Assembly (NCBI GenBank): GCA_015494165.1
Contig: WGBS01000287.1
Span: forward strand, 1-11,060
Reading direction: 5' to 3'
Length of the DNA stretch: 11,060 nucleotides
Source: Gammaproteobacteria bacterium
GTDB taxonomy: Bacteria; Pseudomonadota; Gammaproteobacteria; S144-34
Shown: positions 1 through 5,725 of the stretch, piece by piece
Layout: each line of letters opens with the position of its first letter
Position numbering within the stretch: position 1 is the first letter of the stretch
Program-made: the position numbers and the translations under genes
The notes under the pieces: model-generated
The model's input: the letters and a program-made list of their open reading frames with translations, nothing else
Database searches by the model: none
What the model was told of the DNA's origin: nothing

Positions 1-326
1 ACGCCGGCGCGGCGCACCGCGCGCTCCAGGCCCAGGTTGAAGTCCGGCGAGTCGATGCCGACGAGGACATCCGGGCGCGCGGCGAGCAGCGCCCGCCGCA
101 GGCGCGCGCGCAGGCGCCACAGGCGCGGCAGGTGGGCGAACACCTCGGCCAGCCCCATCACGGAGAGCGCCTCGGCCGGGGCCAGCAGCTCGACGCCCTC
201 GGCGGCCATCAGCGGCCCGCCCACGCCGAGGAAGCGCGCCTGCGGCACGCGCTCGCGGAGCGCCCGCACCAGCCCCGCACCGAGGCGGTCGCCCGAGGCC
301 TCGCCCGCCACCAGGGCGACGCGCAC
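1..326 (-). CDS. lpxB: Lipid-A-disaccharide synthase LpxB, N-terminal part (3' end outside window)
   Basis: LpxB is a peripheral inner-membrane glycosyltransferase (GT19). It joins UDP-2,3-diacylglucosamine and lipid X into the tetra-acyl disaccharide of lipid A. Only the first 108 codons are present. They match the family N-terminus: VALVAGEASGD near residue 3, LGVGGPLMAAEG around residue 37, LSVMGLAEVF around residue 57 and VGIDSPDFN around residue 90. The start is a GTG nine bases after the lpxA stop. It is firm, because the lpxA stop codon lies in the same frame just upstream and leaves no earlier start. A GAGG sequence overlapping the lpxA stop can serve as ribosome binding site. It is the last gene seen in the lpx group. 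In relatives rnhB and dnaE often follow, but that lies outside the window. Identity is near certain; integrity of the rest is unknown. Confidence 0.95.
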   Translation of the reverse strand, partial: MRVALVAGEASGDRLGAGLVRALRERVPQARFLGVGGPLMAAEGVELLAPAEALSVMGLAEVFAHLPRLWRLRARLRRALLAARPDVLVGIDSPDFNLGLERAVRRAG

Positions 327-335
327 GGCCTGCCC

Positions 336-1106
336 TCAGCGCACGAGGCCGCGGCCGCGCACGCGCAGGAAGGCGACGAGCGGCTCGAGCTCCGGGCGCC
401 CGGCCGCCATCTCCGCGATGCGCTCGGTCGCCTCCTCGCGGCGCAGCCCCGAGCGGTAGAGCAGGCGGTAGGCCTCGCGGATCGCGCGGATGGCCTCGGG
501 CGCGAAGCCGCGCCGGCGCAGGCCCTCGGCGTTGATGCCGTGCGGGCGGGCCGGATGCCCGCCCACCGTGACGTAGGGCGGCACGTCCTTGGCGATGGCG
601 CTGCCGAAGGCGGTGAAGCAGTGGGCCCCAAGGCGGCAGAACTGGTGCACGAGCGTGAAGCCGCCCAGTATGGCGTGGTCGTCCACCTCCACGTGGCCGG
701 CGAGCGAGGCGCCGTTGGCGAAGACGGTGTGGTTCCCGACCCGGCAGTCGTGGGCGATGTGGACGTAGGCCATGATCCAGTTGTCGTCGCCGACGCGCGT
801 GACCCCGCCGCCCTGCACCGTGCCGCGGTTGATGGTCGTGTACTCGCGGATGACGTTGCGGTCGCCGATCTCGAGGCGCGTCGGCTCGCCGCCGTACTTC
901 TTGTCCTGCGGGTCGTCGCCGATGGAGGCAAACTGGTAGATCCGGTTGTCGCGCCCGATGACGGTCGGCCCGCGCAGCACCGCGTGGGGGCCGATGCGGG
1001 TGCCGGCGCCGATGCGCACTCCGGGGCCGATCACGGCGAAGGGCCCGACCTCGACGCCCTCGTCGAGCTCGGCGCCCGGATCGACGACGGCGCGCGGGTC
1101 GATCAC
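336..1106 (-). CDS. lpxA: UDP-N-acetylglucosamine O-acyltransferase LpxA
   Basis: LpxA catalyses the first step of lipid A synthesis in the cytoplasm, moving a 3-hydroxyacyl chain from ACP to the 3-OH of UDP-GlcNAc; the family works as a trimer. The 256-residue product (E. coli 262) shows left-handed beta-helix hexapeptide repeats from about residue 5 to 175, then a helical C-terminus with GLRRRGF and YRSG. The catalytic base is H119 in VHIAHD (E. coli H125), and INRGTVQGGG and VHQFC are conserved. The GTG start gives VIDPRAV, the family's usual N-terminus, and overlaps the fabZ stop as GTGA, which suggests coupled translation. An in-frame upstream extension to 1178 lies inside fabZ and is not needed. 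Odd point: F167 sits where E. coli has the acyl-chain ruler residue G173, so a shorter acyl donor is plausible (inference). Confidence 0.97.
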   Translation of the reverse strand: MIDPRAVVDPGAELDEGVEVGPFAVIGPGVRIGAGTRIGPHAVLRGPTVIGRDNRIYQFASIGDDPQDKKYGGEPTRLEIGDRNVIREYTTINRGTVQGGGVTRVGDDNWIMAYVHIAHDCRVGNHTVFANGASLAGHVEVDDHAILGGFTLVHQFCRLGAHCFTAFGSAIAKDVPPYVTVGGHPARPHGINAEGLRRRGFAPEAIRAIREAYRLLYRSGLRREEATERIAEMAAGRPELEPLVAFLRVRGRGLVR

Positions 1107-1549
1107 GCCGTGCCGTCCCTCGTCGTGCACATGATCTGCGCCTCCGCGCACACCTCGCCATCGACGCGTGCGACGCAATCGAATATCCCGACGCCGCGGA
1201 TGAGGCGCTTGAGCTCCACCTCCAGCCGCAGCTGGTCACCGGGCACCACCGGCCGCTTGAAGCGCGCGCGGTCGATCCCGACCAGGTAGTAGGCCCTGCC
1301 GCCGCCCTCGCCGCCGGAGCGGAAGGCCAGCAGGCCCGTGGCCTGCGCGAGCGCCTCCAGGATCAGCACCCCCGGCATCACCGGATGCCCCGGGAAGTGC
1401 CCGGGGAAGAAGGGCTCGTTGATGGTCACGTTCTTGATGGCGACCAGCCGCCGCCCCGCCTCGCACTCGAGCACGCGGTCGACGAGCAGCATCGGGTAGC
1501 GGTGCGGCAGGTCGCGCAGGATGTCCTCGATGCCAGCCTCTTCCGGCAA
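1103..1549 (-). CDS. fabZ: 3-hydroxyacyl-ACP dehydratase FabZ
   Basis: FabZ dehydrates 3-hydroxyacyl-ACP to trans-2-enoyl-ACP in type II fatty acid synthesis in the cytoplasm. It competes with LpxA and LpxD for the same substrates, which explains its place between them. The 148-residue product has the family length and a single hot-dog fold: LPHRYPMLLVDR at residues 14-25, the active-site helix FFPGHFPGHPVMPG with catalytic H51, and LEALAQATG with catalytic E65. FKRPVVPGDQ is also conserved. The start is a TTG; no ATG or GTG is available before residue 20, which already lies inside a conserved motif. A purine-rich GGGAAGAG sits about five bases upstream of that TTG and supports it. The stop overlaps the lpxA GTG. 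A gap of 37 bases separates it from lpxD. Confidence 0.96.
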   Translation of the reverse strand: MPEEAGIEDILRDLPHRYPMLLVDRVLECEAGRRLVAIKNVTINEPFFPGHFPGHPVMPGVLILEALAQATGLLAFRSGGEGGGRAYYLVGIDRARFKRPVVPGDQLRLEVELKRLIRGVGIFDCVARVDGEVCAEAQIMCTTRDGTA

Positions 1550-1552
1550 CGC

Positions 1553-1565
1553 TCTTCCCTCCCCT
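1553..1565 (-). promoter_or_regulatory. Ribosome binding site supporting the TTG start of fabZ
   Basis: On the minus strand a run of AGGGAAGAG lies just before the TTG at 1549, with a short spacer. It is the main sequence support for the rare TTG start, together with the good match of the first residues to other FabZ proteins. A second purine run (GAGGGG) precedes it, so the exact anti-SD pairing is uncertain. Confidence 0.55.
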
Positions 1566-1586
1566 CGTGCGGGTGCGGCCGCCCCC

Positions 1587-2642
1587 TCAGCCGCCTTCCC
1601 CGGTTGCGTCTCCCTCCTCCTTCCCCCGCTCCGCCAGCGCGCGCTCCAGGCGTCGCAGGCGTCGCGCGAGGCGGTCGAGCTCGGCGAAGCGCGCGGCGTT
1701 GCGCCGCCACTGGCGGTTCGGCTGCAGCGGCACGCCCGAGGAGTACACCCCGGGCTCGCGGATGGGGTGCGAGACCAGGCTCATGGCCGTCACCACCGTG
1801 CCGTCGGCGATCTCCAGGTGGCCGGCGATGCCGGCGCCGCCGCCGATCATGCAGCCGCGCCCGATGCGCGCGCTGCCCGCGATGCCGGCGCAGCCGGCGA
1901 TGGCGGTGTGCGCGCCGATGCGCACGTTGTGGGCGACCTGGATCTGGTTGTCGAGCTTGACGCCGTCCTCGATCACGGTGTCGTCCAGCACGCCGCGGTC
2001 GATGGTGGTGTTGGCGCCGATCTCGACCTCGTCGCCGATGCGCACCCCGCCGATCTGCGGCACCTTCACCCAGCGTTCCCCGTCGCGGGCGAAGCCGAAG
2101 CCGTCACTGCCCACCACCACGCCGGGATGCAGCAGGCAGCGGCGCCCGACCACCACACCCGGCGCCAGCGTCACGTTCGCGACCAGGCGCGTGCCCTCGC
2201 CCACGCGCGCCCCCTCGCCGACCACGCACCCGGGCCCGATCCAGGCGCCCGCCGCGACTCGCGCCCCGGCCTCGACCACGGCCCCCGGCCCCACCCAGGC
2301 CTCGAAGTCCACCTCGGCATCGGGATCCACCACGGCCCGCGGGTGCACGCCGCGGCGCCGCGGCGCCGGCGGGGCGAACACGGCCGCGGCGCGCGCGAAG
2401 GCCAGGTAGGGATCGTCGGCGACCAGCGCCGCCACCGGGCAGGCGCCGCGCTCGGAGGCGGCGAGGATTACCGCGGCCGCGCGCGTCGCGCCCAGCAGGC
2501 GCCGGTAGCGCGGATTGGCGAGGAAGCTGACCGTCTCCGGCGTGGCGCGGTCGAGGGGAGCGACGCCGCGCACGCGCGCCGCCGGATCGCCCTCCAGTCG
2601 CGCGCCGATGCGGGCGGCAAGCTCTGCAAGGCTCAGCTCCAC
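1587..2642 (-). CDS. lpxD: UDP-3-O-(3-hydroxyacyl)glucosamine N-acyltransferase LpxD
   Basis: LpxD adds the second 3-hydroxyacyl chain, at the 2-amino group of UDP-3-O-acyl-glucosamine, in the third step of lipid A synthesis. The 351-residue product (E. coli 341) has the N-terminal uridine-binding domain (about 1-98, with SFLANPRY at 39-46), a left-handed beta-helix (about 99-300) and a C-terminal helix rich in Arg and Leu. Catalytic H238 lies in IQVAHN. VEIGANTTIDRG, KLDNQIQ, REPGVYSSG and PLQPN are family signatures. L289 lines up with E. coli M290, a residue reported to limit acyl length, so that site stays bulky. The GTG start lies five bases after the skp stop, within a G-rich stretch and without a strong Shine-Dalgarno sequence, so reinitiation after skp is likely (inference). 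Confidence 0.96.
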   Translation of the reverse strand: MELSLAELAARIGARLEGDPAARVRGVAPLDRATPETVSFLANPRYRRLLGATRAAAVILAASERGACPVAALVADDPYLAFARAAAVFAPPAPRRRGVHPRAVVDPDAEVDFEAWVGPGAVVEAGARVAAGAWIGPGCVVGEGARVGEGTRLVANVTLAPGVVVGRRCLLHPGVVVGSDGFGFARDGERWVKVPQIGGVRIGDEVEIGANTTIDRGVLDDTVIEDGVKLDNQIQVAHNVRIGAHTAIAGCAGIAGSARIGRGCMIGGGAGIAGHLEIADGTVVTAMSLVSHPIREPGVYSSGVPLQPNRQWRRNAARFAELDRLARRLRRLERALAERGKEEGDATGEGG

Positions 2643-2647
2643 CCCGC

Positions 2648-3202
2648 CTACTGCTTCTTGGCGCCGGCGCCGCCGCCCTGCTGCCTGCGGAAGTCCTCCT
2701 TCAGGCGCTGCAGCACGCGCCCGGTGATGTCCACCTTCTTGCCGGCGTAGAGCACCCCGTCGCCCAGGATGAGGTCGAACTTCTCCTCCTTCGCGAGCGA
2801 GACGATGGCGCGGTAGACCTGGCGCTGCAGCTTGCCGAACTCCTCGTTGCGGCGGATGTTGAAGTCCTCGCGGAACTCGTCCTGGGCGCGCTTGATGTCG
2901 CGGCGGCGCGAGCGGATCTCGCGCTCGAGCTTGCGGCGCTCGGACTCGCTCATGACGGCGCCGTCGCGCGCGAGGCGCTCCTCGAGCTTGCGCAGCTCCT
3001 TCTGCCGGCGCACCAGCTCGCGGTCCCGCGGGGCGAACTCGCGCTCCAGGCGCTTGCGCGCCGCCTCCGCCTGCGGCGACTTCTCCAGCAGCACCGCGGG
3101 ATTGACGACGCCGATCTTGATCTCCGCCGCCGCCGCGCCGGCGCCCGCGAGCAGCGCCAGCCCGGCGAGCCACGCGGCGGCCCTGTGCAGATGCTTGCCC
3201 AC
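2648..3202 (-). CDS. skp: Periplasmic chaperone Skp (OmpH family)
   Basis: Skp is a periplasmic holdase that keeps unfolded outer-membrane proteins soluble on their way to the Bam complex; the family forms a jellyfish-shaped trimer. The 184-residue product starts with a Sec signal peptide: basic MGKHLHR, a hydrophobic Ala/Leu stretch, and likely cleavage after about residue 26 (AAAA then EIKIGVV). The mature part begins with the usual IGVVNPAVLL strand. Long charged helices follow, with coiled-coil character (about 45-135), then the closing strand region DLILGDGVLYAGKKVDIT. The tail GGGAGAKKQ looks unstructured. The start is GTG, the only usable start before the signal peptide, with an excellent GGAGGAG ribosome binding site filling the ten bases after bamA. 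Placement right behind bamA fits its role. Confidence 0.95.
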   Translation of the reverse strand: MGKHLHRAAAWLAGLALLAGAGAAAAEIKIGVVNPAVLLEKSPQAEAARKRLEREFAPRDRELVRRQKELRKLEERLARDGAVMSESERRKLEREIRSRRRDIKRAQDEFREDFNIRRNEEFGKLQRQVYRAIVSLAKEEKFDLILGDGVLYAGKKVDITGRVLQRLKEDFRRQQGGGAGAKKQ

Positions 3203-3212
3203 CGACTCCTCC
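3203..3212 (-). promoter_or_regulatory. Strong ribosome binding site of skp
   Basis: The ten bases between the bamA stop and the skp GTG read GGAGGAGTCG on the minus strand. This is a near-ideal Shine-Dalgarno sequence with a spacer of three to five bases. It decides the GTG start and should compensate for the weaker initiation codon. Confidence 0.8.
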
Positions 3213-5495
3213 TCAGAAGCTGCGCCCGAAGGTGAACTGGAAGACCTGGGTGTCGTCGCCCGACTGCGCGTTCAGCGGTGCCGCGAGGCTGAAGGCCAGC
3301 GGGCCCAGCGGCGACATCCACTGCAGCGTCGCGCCCACGGAGTAGCGCAGCTCCGCCGTGTCCAGGTCGCTGACCGTCGCGAATACATTACCGGCATCCA
3401 CGAAGCCGCTCAACCGCACCGTCTGCGCCGCCTGCCCCAGCGGCGGCGGGAAGATCAGCTCCAGGCGCCCCGTGGCGAGGAAGGCGCCCCCGAGGGGCCG
3501 CCCGTTGGAGTCGCGCGGGCCGAGCGAGTTCGCCTCGTAGCCGCGCACCGAGCGGATGCCGCCGGCGAAGAAGTTGGCGAAGAAGGGCAGCTCGCCGGTG
3601 TCGCCATAGCCGCCGCCGTAGCCGAGCTCGCCCCGCGCGCGCAGCGTGAAGCGCCGCGTCAGGGGGAAGTAGCGGTCGTGTATGTAGCGCAGCTTGTAGT
3701 ACTGCAGCGTGCTGCCCGGCAGCACCAGCTCGGCGCTCACCGACTGCATGGCGCCGCGGTCCGGGAAGATCGCGCGGTTGCGCGAGTCGCGGCTCCACCC
3801 GAGCGAGAGCTTGAACAGGTTGTAGCTGTCGCCGTTCGCCGCGAGGAAGGAGGTCACCTCCGTCGAGGCCTCGCTGCCGAGGTCCACGCTCAGGCGGTCG
3901 AAGCCGAGCGCCAGGCGCACGCGGTCGAACTCGCTGAGCGGCAGCCCGTAGTTCACCTCGCCGCCGGCGACGTTGGTCGCGTAGTCGGCGATGCCGGCCT
4001 GCTCGGCGTCCGTGTTGCGATACGTCACGCGGAAACCGCGGCTGACGCCGTCCACCGTGTAGTAGGGGTTGAGGTAGGCGAAGCTGTAGATGGTGTTGAC
4101 GTCGGAGTTGTTGAAGCTGACGCTGACGCGCTTGCCGGTGCCGAGGAAGTTGTCCTGGGTGACGGAGGCGTTGAAGATCAGGCCCTGCGACTGCGAGTAG
4201 CCGAGGCCCGCGAGCATGCTGCCCGCCGGGCGCTCGGTCACCGTGAACACCACATCCACCTGATCCGTGGTGCCGGGCACCGCCGGCGTCTCGACGTTCA
4301 CCTCCTGGAAGAAGCCGAGGCGCTCGAGGCGCGTGCGCGACAGCCGCACCTTCTTCGCGGAGAAGGGCGCGCCCTCGAGCTGGCGCAGCTCGCGGCGCAG
4401 CACCTCGTCGCGCGTGCGGTAATTGCCCTTGAAGAGGATGCGGCGCACGTAGACGCGCTTGCCCGGATCGACGAAGAAGGTCACGGAGACGCGGCGGTGC
4501 TCGCGGTCGACGTCCGGGATGGTGTTGACGTTGGCGAAGGCATAGCCCTCGTCACCGAGGCGCTCGACGATGCGCTTGGCGCTCTCGGCGAGCTCCTTGC
4601 GCGAGAAGACCGCGCCGGAGCGCACGCTGATGAGGGGCTCGAGCTCCGCTGCCGGCACCGGCAGGCGCCCGGCGAGCTTGACCTGGCCCACCGTGTAGCG
4701 CTCGCCCTCGCGCACGTTGATGGTGATATAGACGCCCTTGCGGTCCGGCGTGATCGTCACCTGGGTCGACTCGATCTCGAAGTTCAGGTAGCCGCGGTCC
4801 TGGTACCAGGAGCGCAGCTTCTCGAGGTCGCCGGCGAGCTTCTCCTTGGCGTAGCGATCGTTGCGCGTATAGAAGGAGAGCCAGCCGGGCGTGCCGAGTC
4901 TGAAGAGCTTGAGCAGGCGCTTCTCGCTGTAGGCGCGGTTGCCGACGATGTTGATGCCGCGGATGCGCGCCACCTTGCCCTCGGCGATGTCGATGGCCAC
5001 GGCCACGCGGTTGCGCTCGAGCGGCGTCACCGTCGTGCGGATGCGCACGCCGTACTTGCCGCGCGCGAAGTACTGGCGCCGCAGCTCCTGCTCCACGCGG
5101 TCGAGGATGGCGCGGTTGAAGACGCGCCCCTTGGCGAAGCCGATCTGCTTGAGCGCGGCGAGCAGGTCCTCGGTGTCGATGTCGCGGTTGCCCGAGACCT
5201 TGATCTCGGCGATCGCGGGCCGCTCGACCACCTCCACCACGAGCACGTCGCCGTCGCGCGCCAGCCGCACGTCGGCGAAGAAGCCCGTCTTGAACAGGGC
5301 GCGCACGGCCTGGGCCGCGCGGCGCTCGTCCACGCGCTCGCCCACCTTGATCGGCAGGTAGTTGAACACGGTGCCGGCGGCGATGCGGCGCAGCCCCTCG
5401 ACGCGGATGTCGCGCACCACGAAGGGCTCGAAGGCGGATGCGCCGGCCGCCACCGCCAAGGCGAGCGCCGCGAGCAGCGTCTTCAGGCCTCTCAT
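3213..5495 (-). CDS. bamA: Outer membrane protein assembly factor BamA
   Basis: BamA (Omp85 family) is the essential core of the Bam complex, which folds and inserts beta-barrel proteins into the outer membrane. The 760-residue product has a signal peptide (about 1-21, ending GASA before FEPFVVRDIRVEG) and five POTRA domains at roughly 22-93, 94-174, 175-265, 266-347 and 348-423. A C-terminal 16-strand barrel follows from about 424. The conserved barrel-lumen motif VRGY is at 650-653, within GIRSVRGYEANSLGP. The protein ends in Phe after FQFTFGR, a proper beta-signal. It is about 50 residues shorter than E. coli BamA (810), apparently in barrel loops since all POTRA domains are complete. The ATG has a GGAG about eight bases upstream. 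An in-frame upstream extension would lose the signal peptide and is rejected. The hairpin-rich gap before it could carry its own control. Confidence 0.97.
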   Translation of the reverse strand: MRGLKTLLAALALAVAAGASAFEPFVVRDIRVEGLRRIAAGTVFNYLPIKVGERVDERRAAQAVRALFKTGFFADVRLARDGDVLVVEVVERPAIAEIKVSGNRDIDTEDLLAALKQIGFAKGRVFNRAILDRVEQELRRQYFARGKYGVRIRTTVTPLERNRVAVAIDIAEGKVARIRGINIVGNRAYSEKRLLKLFRLGTPGWLSFYTRNDRYAKEKLAGDLEKLRSWYQDRGYLNFEIESTQVTITPDRKGVYITINVREGERYTVGQVKLAGRLPVPAAELEPLISVRSGAVFSRKELAESAKRIVERLGDEGYAFANVNTIPDVDREHRRVSVTFFVDPGKRVYVRRILFKGNYRTRDEVLRRELRQLEGAPFSAKKVRLSRTRLERLGFFQEVNVETPAVPGTTDQVDVVFTVTERPAGSMLAGLGYSQSQGLIFNASVTQDNFLGTGKRVSVSFNNSDVNTIYSFAYLNPYYTVDGVSRGFRVTYRNTDAEQAGIADYATNVAGGEVNYGLPLSEFDRVRLALGFDRLSVDLGSEASTEVTSFLAANGDSYNLFKLSLGWSRDSRNRAIFPDRGAMQSVSAELVLPGSTLQYYKLRYIHDRYFPLTRRFTLRARGELGYGGGYGDTGELPFFANFFAGGIRSVRGYEANSLGPRDSNGRPLGGAFLATGRLELIFPPPLGQAAQTVRLSGFVDAGNVFATVSDLDTAELRYSVGATLQWMSPLGPLAFSLAAPLNAQSGDDTQVFQFTFGRSF

Positions 5496-5514
5496 TCCCC
5501 CCGCTCCAAGCCTC

Positions 5515-5532
5515 GTTCTCGTTCTCGTTCTC
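5515..5532. repeat. Tandem hexamer GTTCTC, three copies
   Basis: Three exact head-to-tail copies of GTTCTC (GAGAAC on the coding strand of the operon) end about 20 bases before the bamA start. The GAGAAC phase is preceded by a fourth partial copy. Such short tandem units are prone to slippage, so copy number may vary between strains. Confidence 0.85.
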
Positions 5533-5545
5533 GGAACTCTGATCA

Positions 5546-5568
5546 ATCCGCTACGCGGATCGATCCGC
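5546..5568. repeat. Overlapping inverted repeats with alternative pairing
   Basis: ATCCGC occurs at 5546-5551 and again at 5563-5568, with its complement GCGGAT between them at 5555-5560. The middle copy can pair leftward (loop TAC) or rightward as the 14-base perfect palindrome GCGGATCGATCCGC at 5555-5568. The two pairings exclude each other. The leftward hairpin is the one that can form in RNA, because the palindrome has no loop. The palindrome suits a dimeric DNA-binding protein or is chance. Confidence 0.7.
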
Positions 5569-5608
5569 CAAGGTGCTTCGCGGCCATCTTGATTTCTCCG
5601 TGTGTCGT

Positions 5609-5628
5609 CATGCACTTCCATGTGCATG
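5609..5628. repeat. Perfect 7-bp hairpin CATGCAC / GTGCATG
   Basis: CATGCAC at 5609-5615 and GTGCATG at 5622-5628 form a perfect stem around a six-base loop. It is part of the hairpin cluster between rseP and bamA. It has no T run behind it and so is not a terminator by itself. Confidence 0.75.
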
Positions 5629-5634
5629 GGCCCT

Positions 5635-5658
5635 CCCGCGGCCGTCCCTGGCCGCGGG
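5635..5658. repeat. Perfect 9-bp GC hairpin
   Basis: CCCGCGGCC at 5635-5643 pairs with GGCCGCGGG at 5650-5658 around a six-base loop. The all-GC stem is very stable in either strand. It lies directly next to the A/T hairpin at 5662, so the two could stack as a double hairpin in a transcript from rseP into bamA. Confidence 0.8.
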
Positions 5659-5661
5659 GAC

Positions 5662-5690
5662 GCCCTGAAAAAAATCGTATTTTTCAGGGC
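5662..5690. terminator. Strong 11-bp hairpin, possible terminator or RNA stability element
   Basis: GCCCTGAAAAA at 5662-5672 pairs perfectly with TTTTTCAGGGC at 5680-5690 around a seven-base loop. It begins about 35 bases after the rseP stop. On the plus strand a T-rich tail follows (CTTCCTTCCTTTTTTG), resembling an intrinsic terminator, but no plus-strand gene needs one. On the operon strand no T run follows, only an A-rich lead, so full termination before bamA is unlikely. Partial attenuation, RNA processing or protection of the rseP 3' end are alternatives. Confidence 0.45.
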
Positions 5691-5725
5691 TTCCTTCCTT
5701 TTTTGATCGTTGTCGCCCACCTCGC

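Larger units (their letters stand above)
5496..5725. other. Non-coding gap between rseP and bamA, rich in inverted repeats
   Basis: This 230-base stretch is the only substantial intergenic region in the window and is visibly less GC-rich than the genes. It holds three tandem hexamers, two overlapping inverted repeats that exclude each other, and three further perfect hairpins in about 190 bases. I see no convincing -35/-10 pair and no clear sigma-E promoter, although bamA is under sigma-E control in E. coli. It could be an untranslated leader, a processing or attenuation site, or a dispersed intergenic repeat; the sequence alone does not decide. Confidence 0.85.

Noticed and set aside
1107..1178. 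Upstream start of lpxA inside fabZ
   Set aside because: The extra 24 residues are basic, encoded over fabZ, and absent from LpxA proteins; the GTG at 1106 gives the typical IDPRA N-terminus.
5640..5720. Promoter for bamA with TACGAT as -10
   Set aside because: TACGAT sits in the loop of a strong hairpin and the base run at the proper -35 distance (AAAAGG) does not resemble TTGACA; no sigma-E type GGAAC/TCTGA pair was found either.
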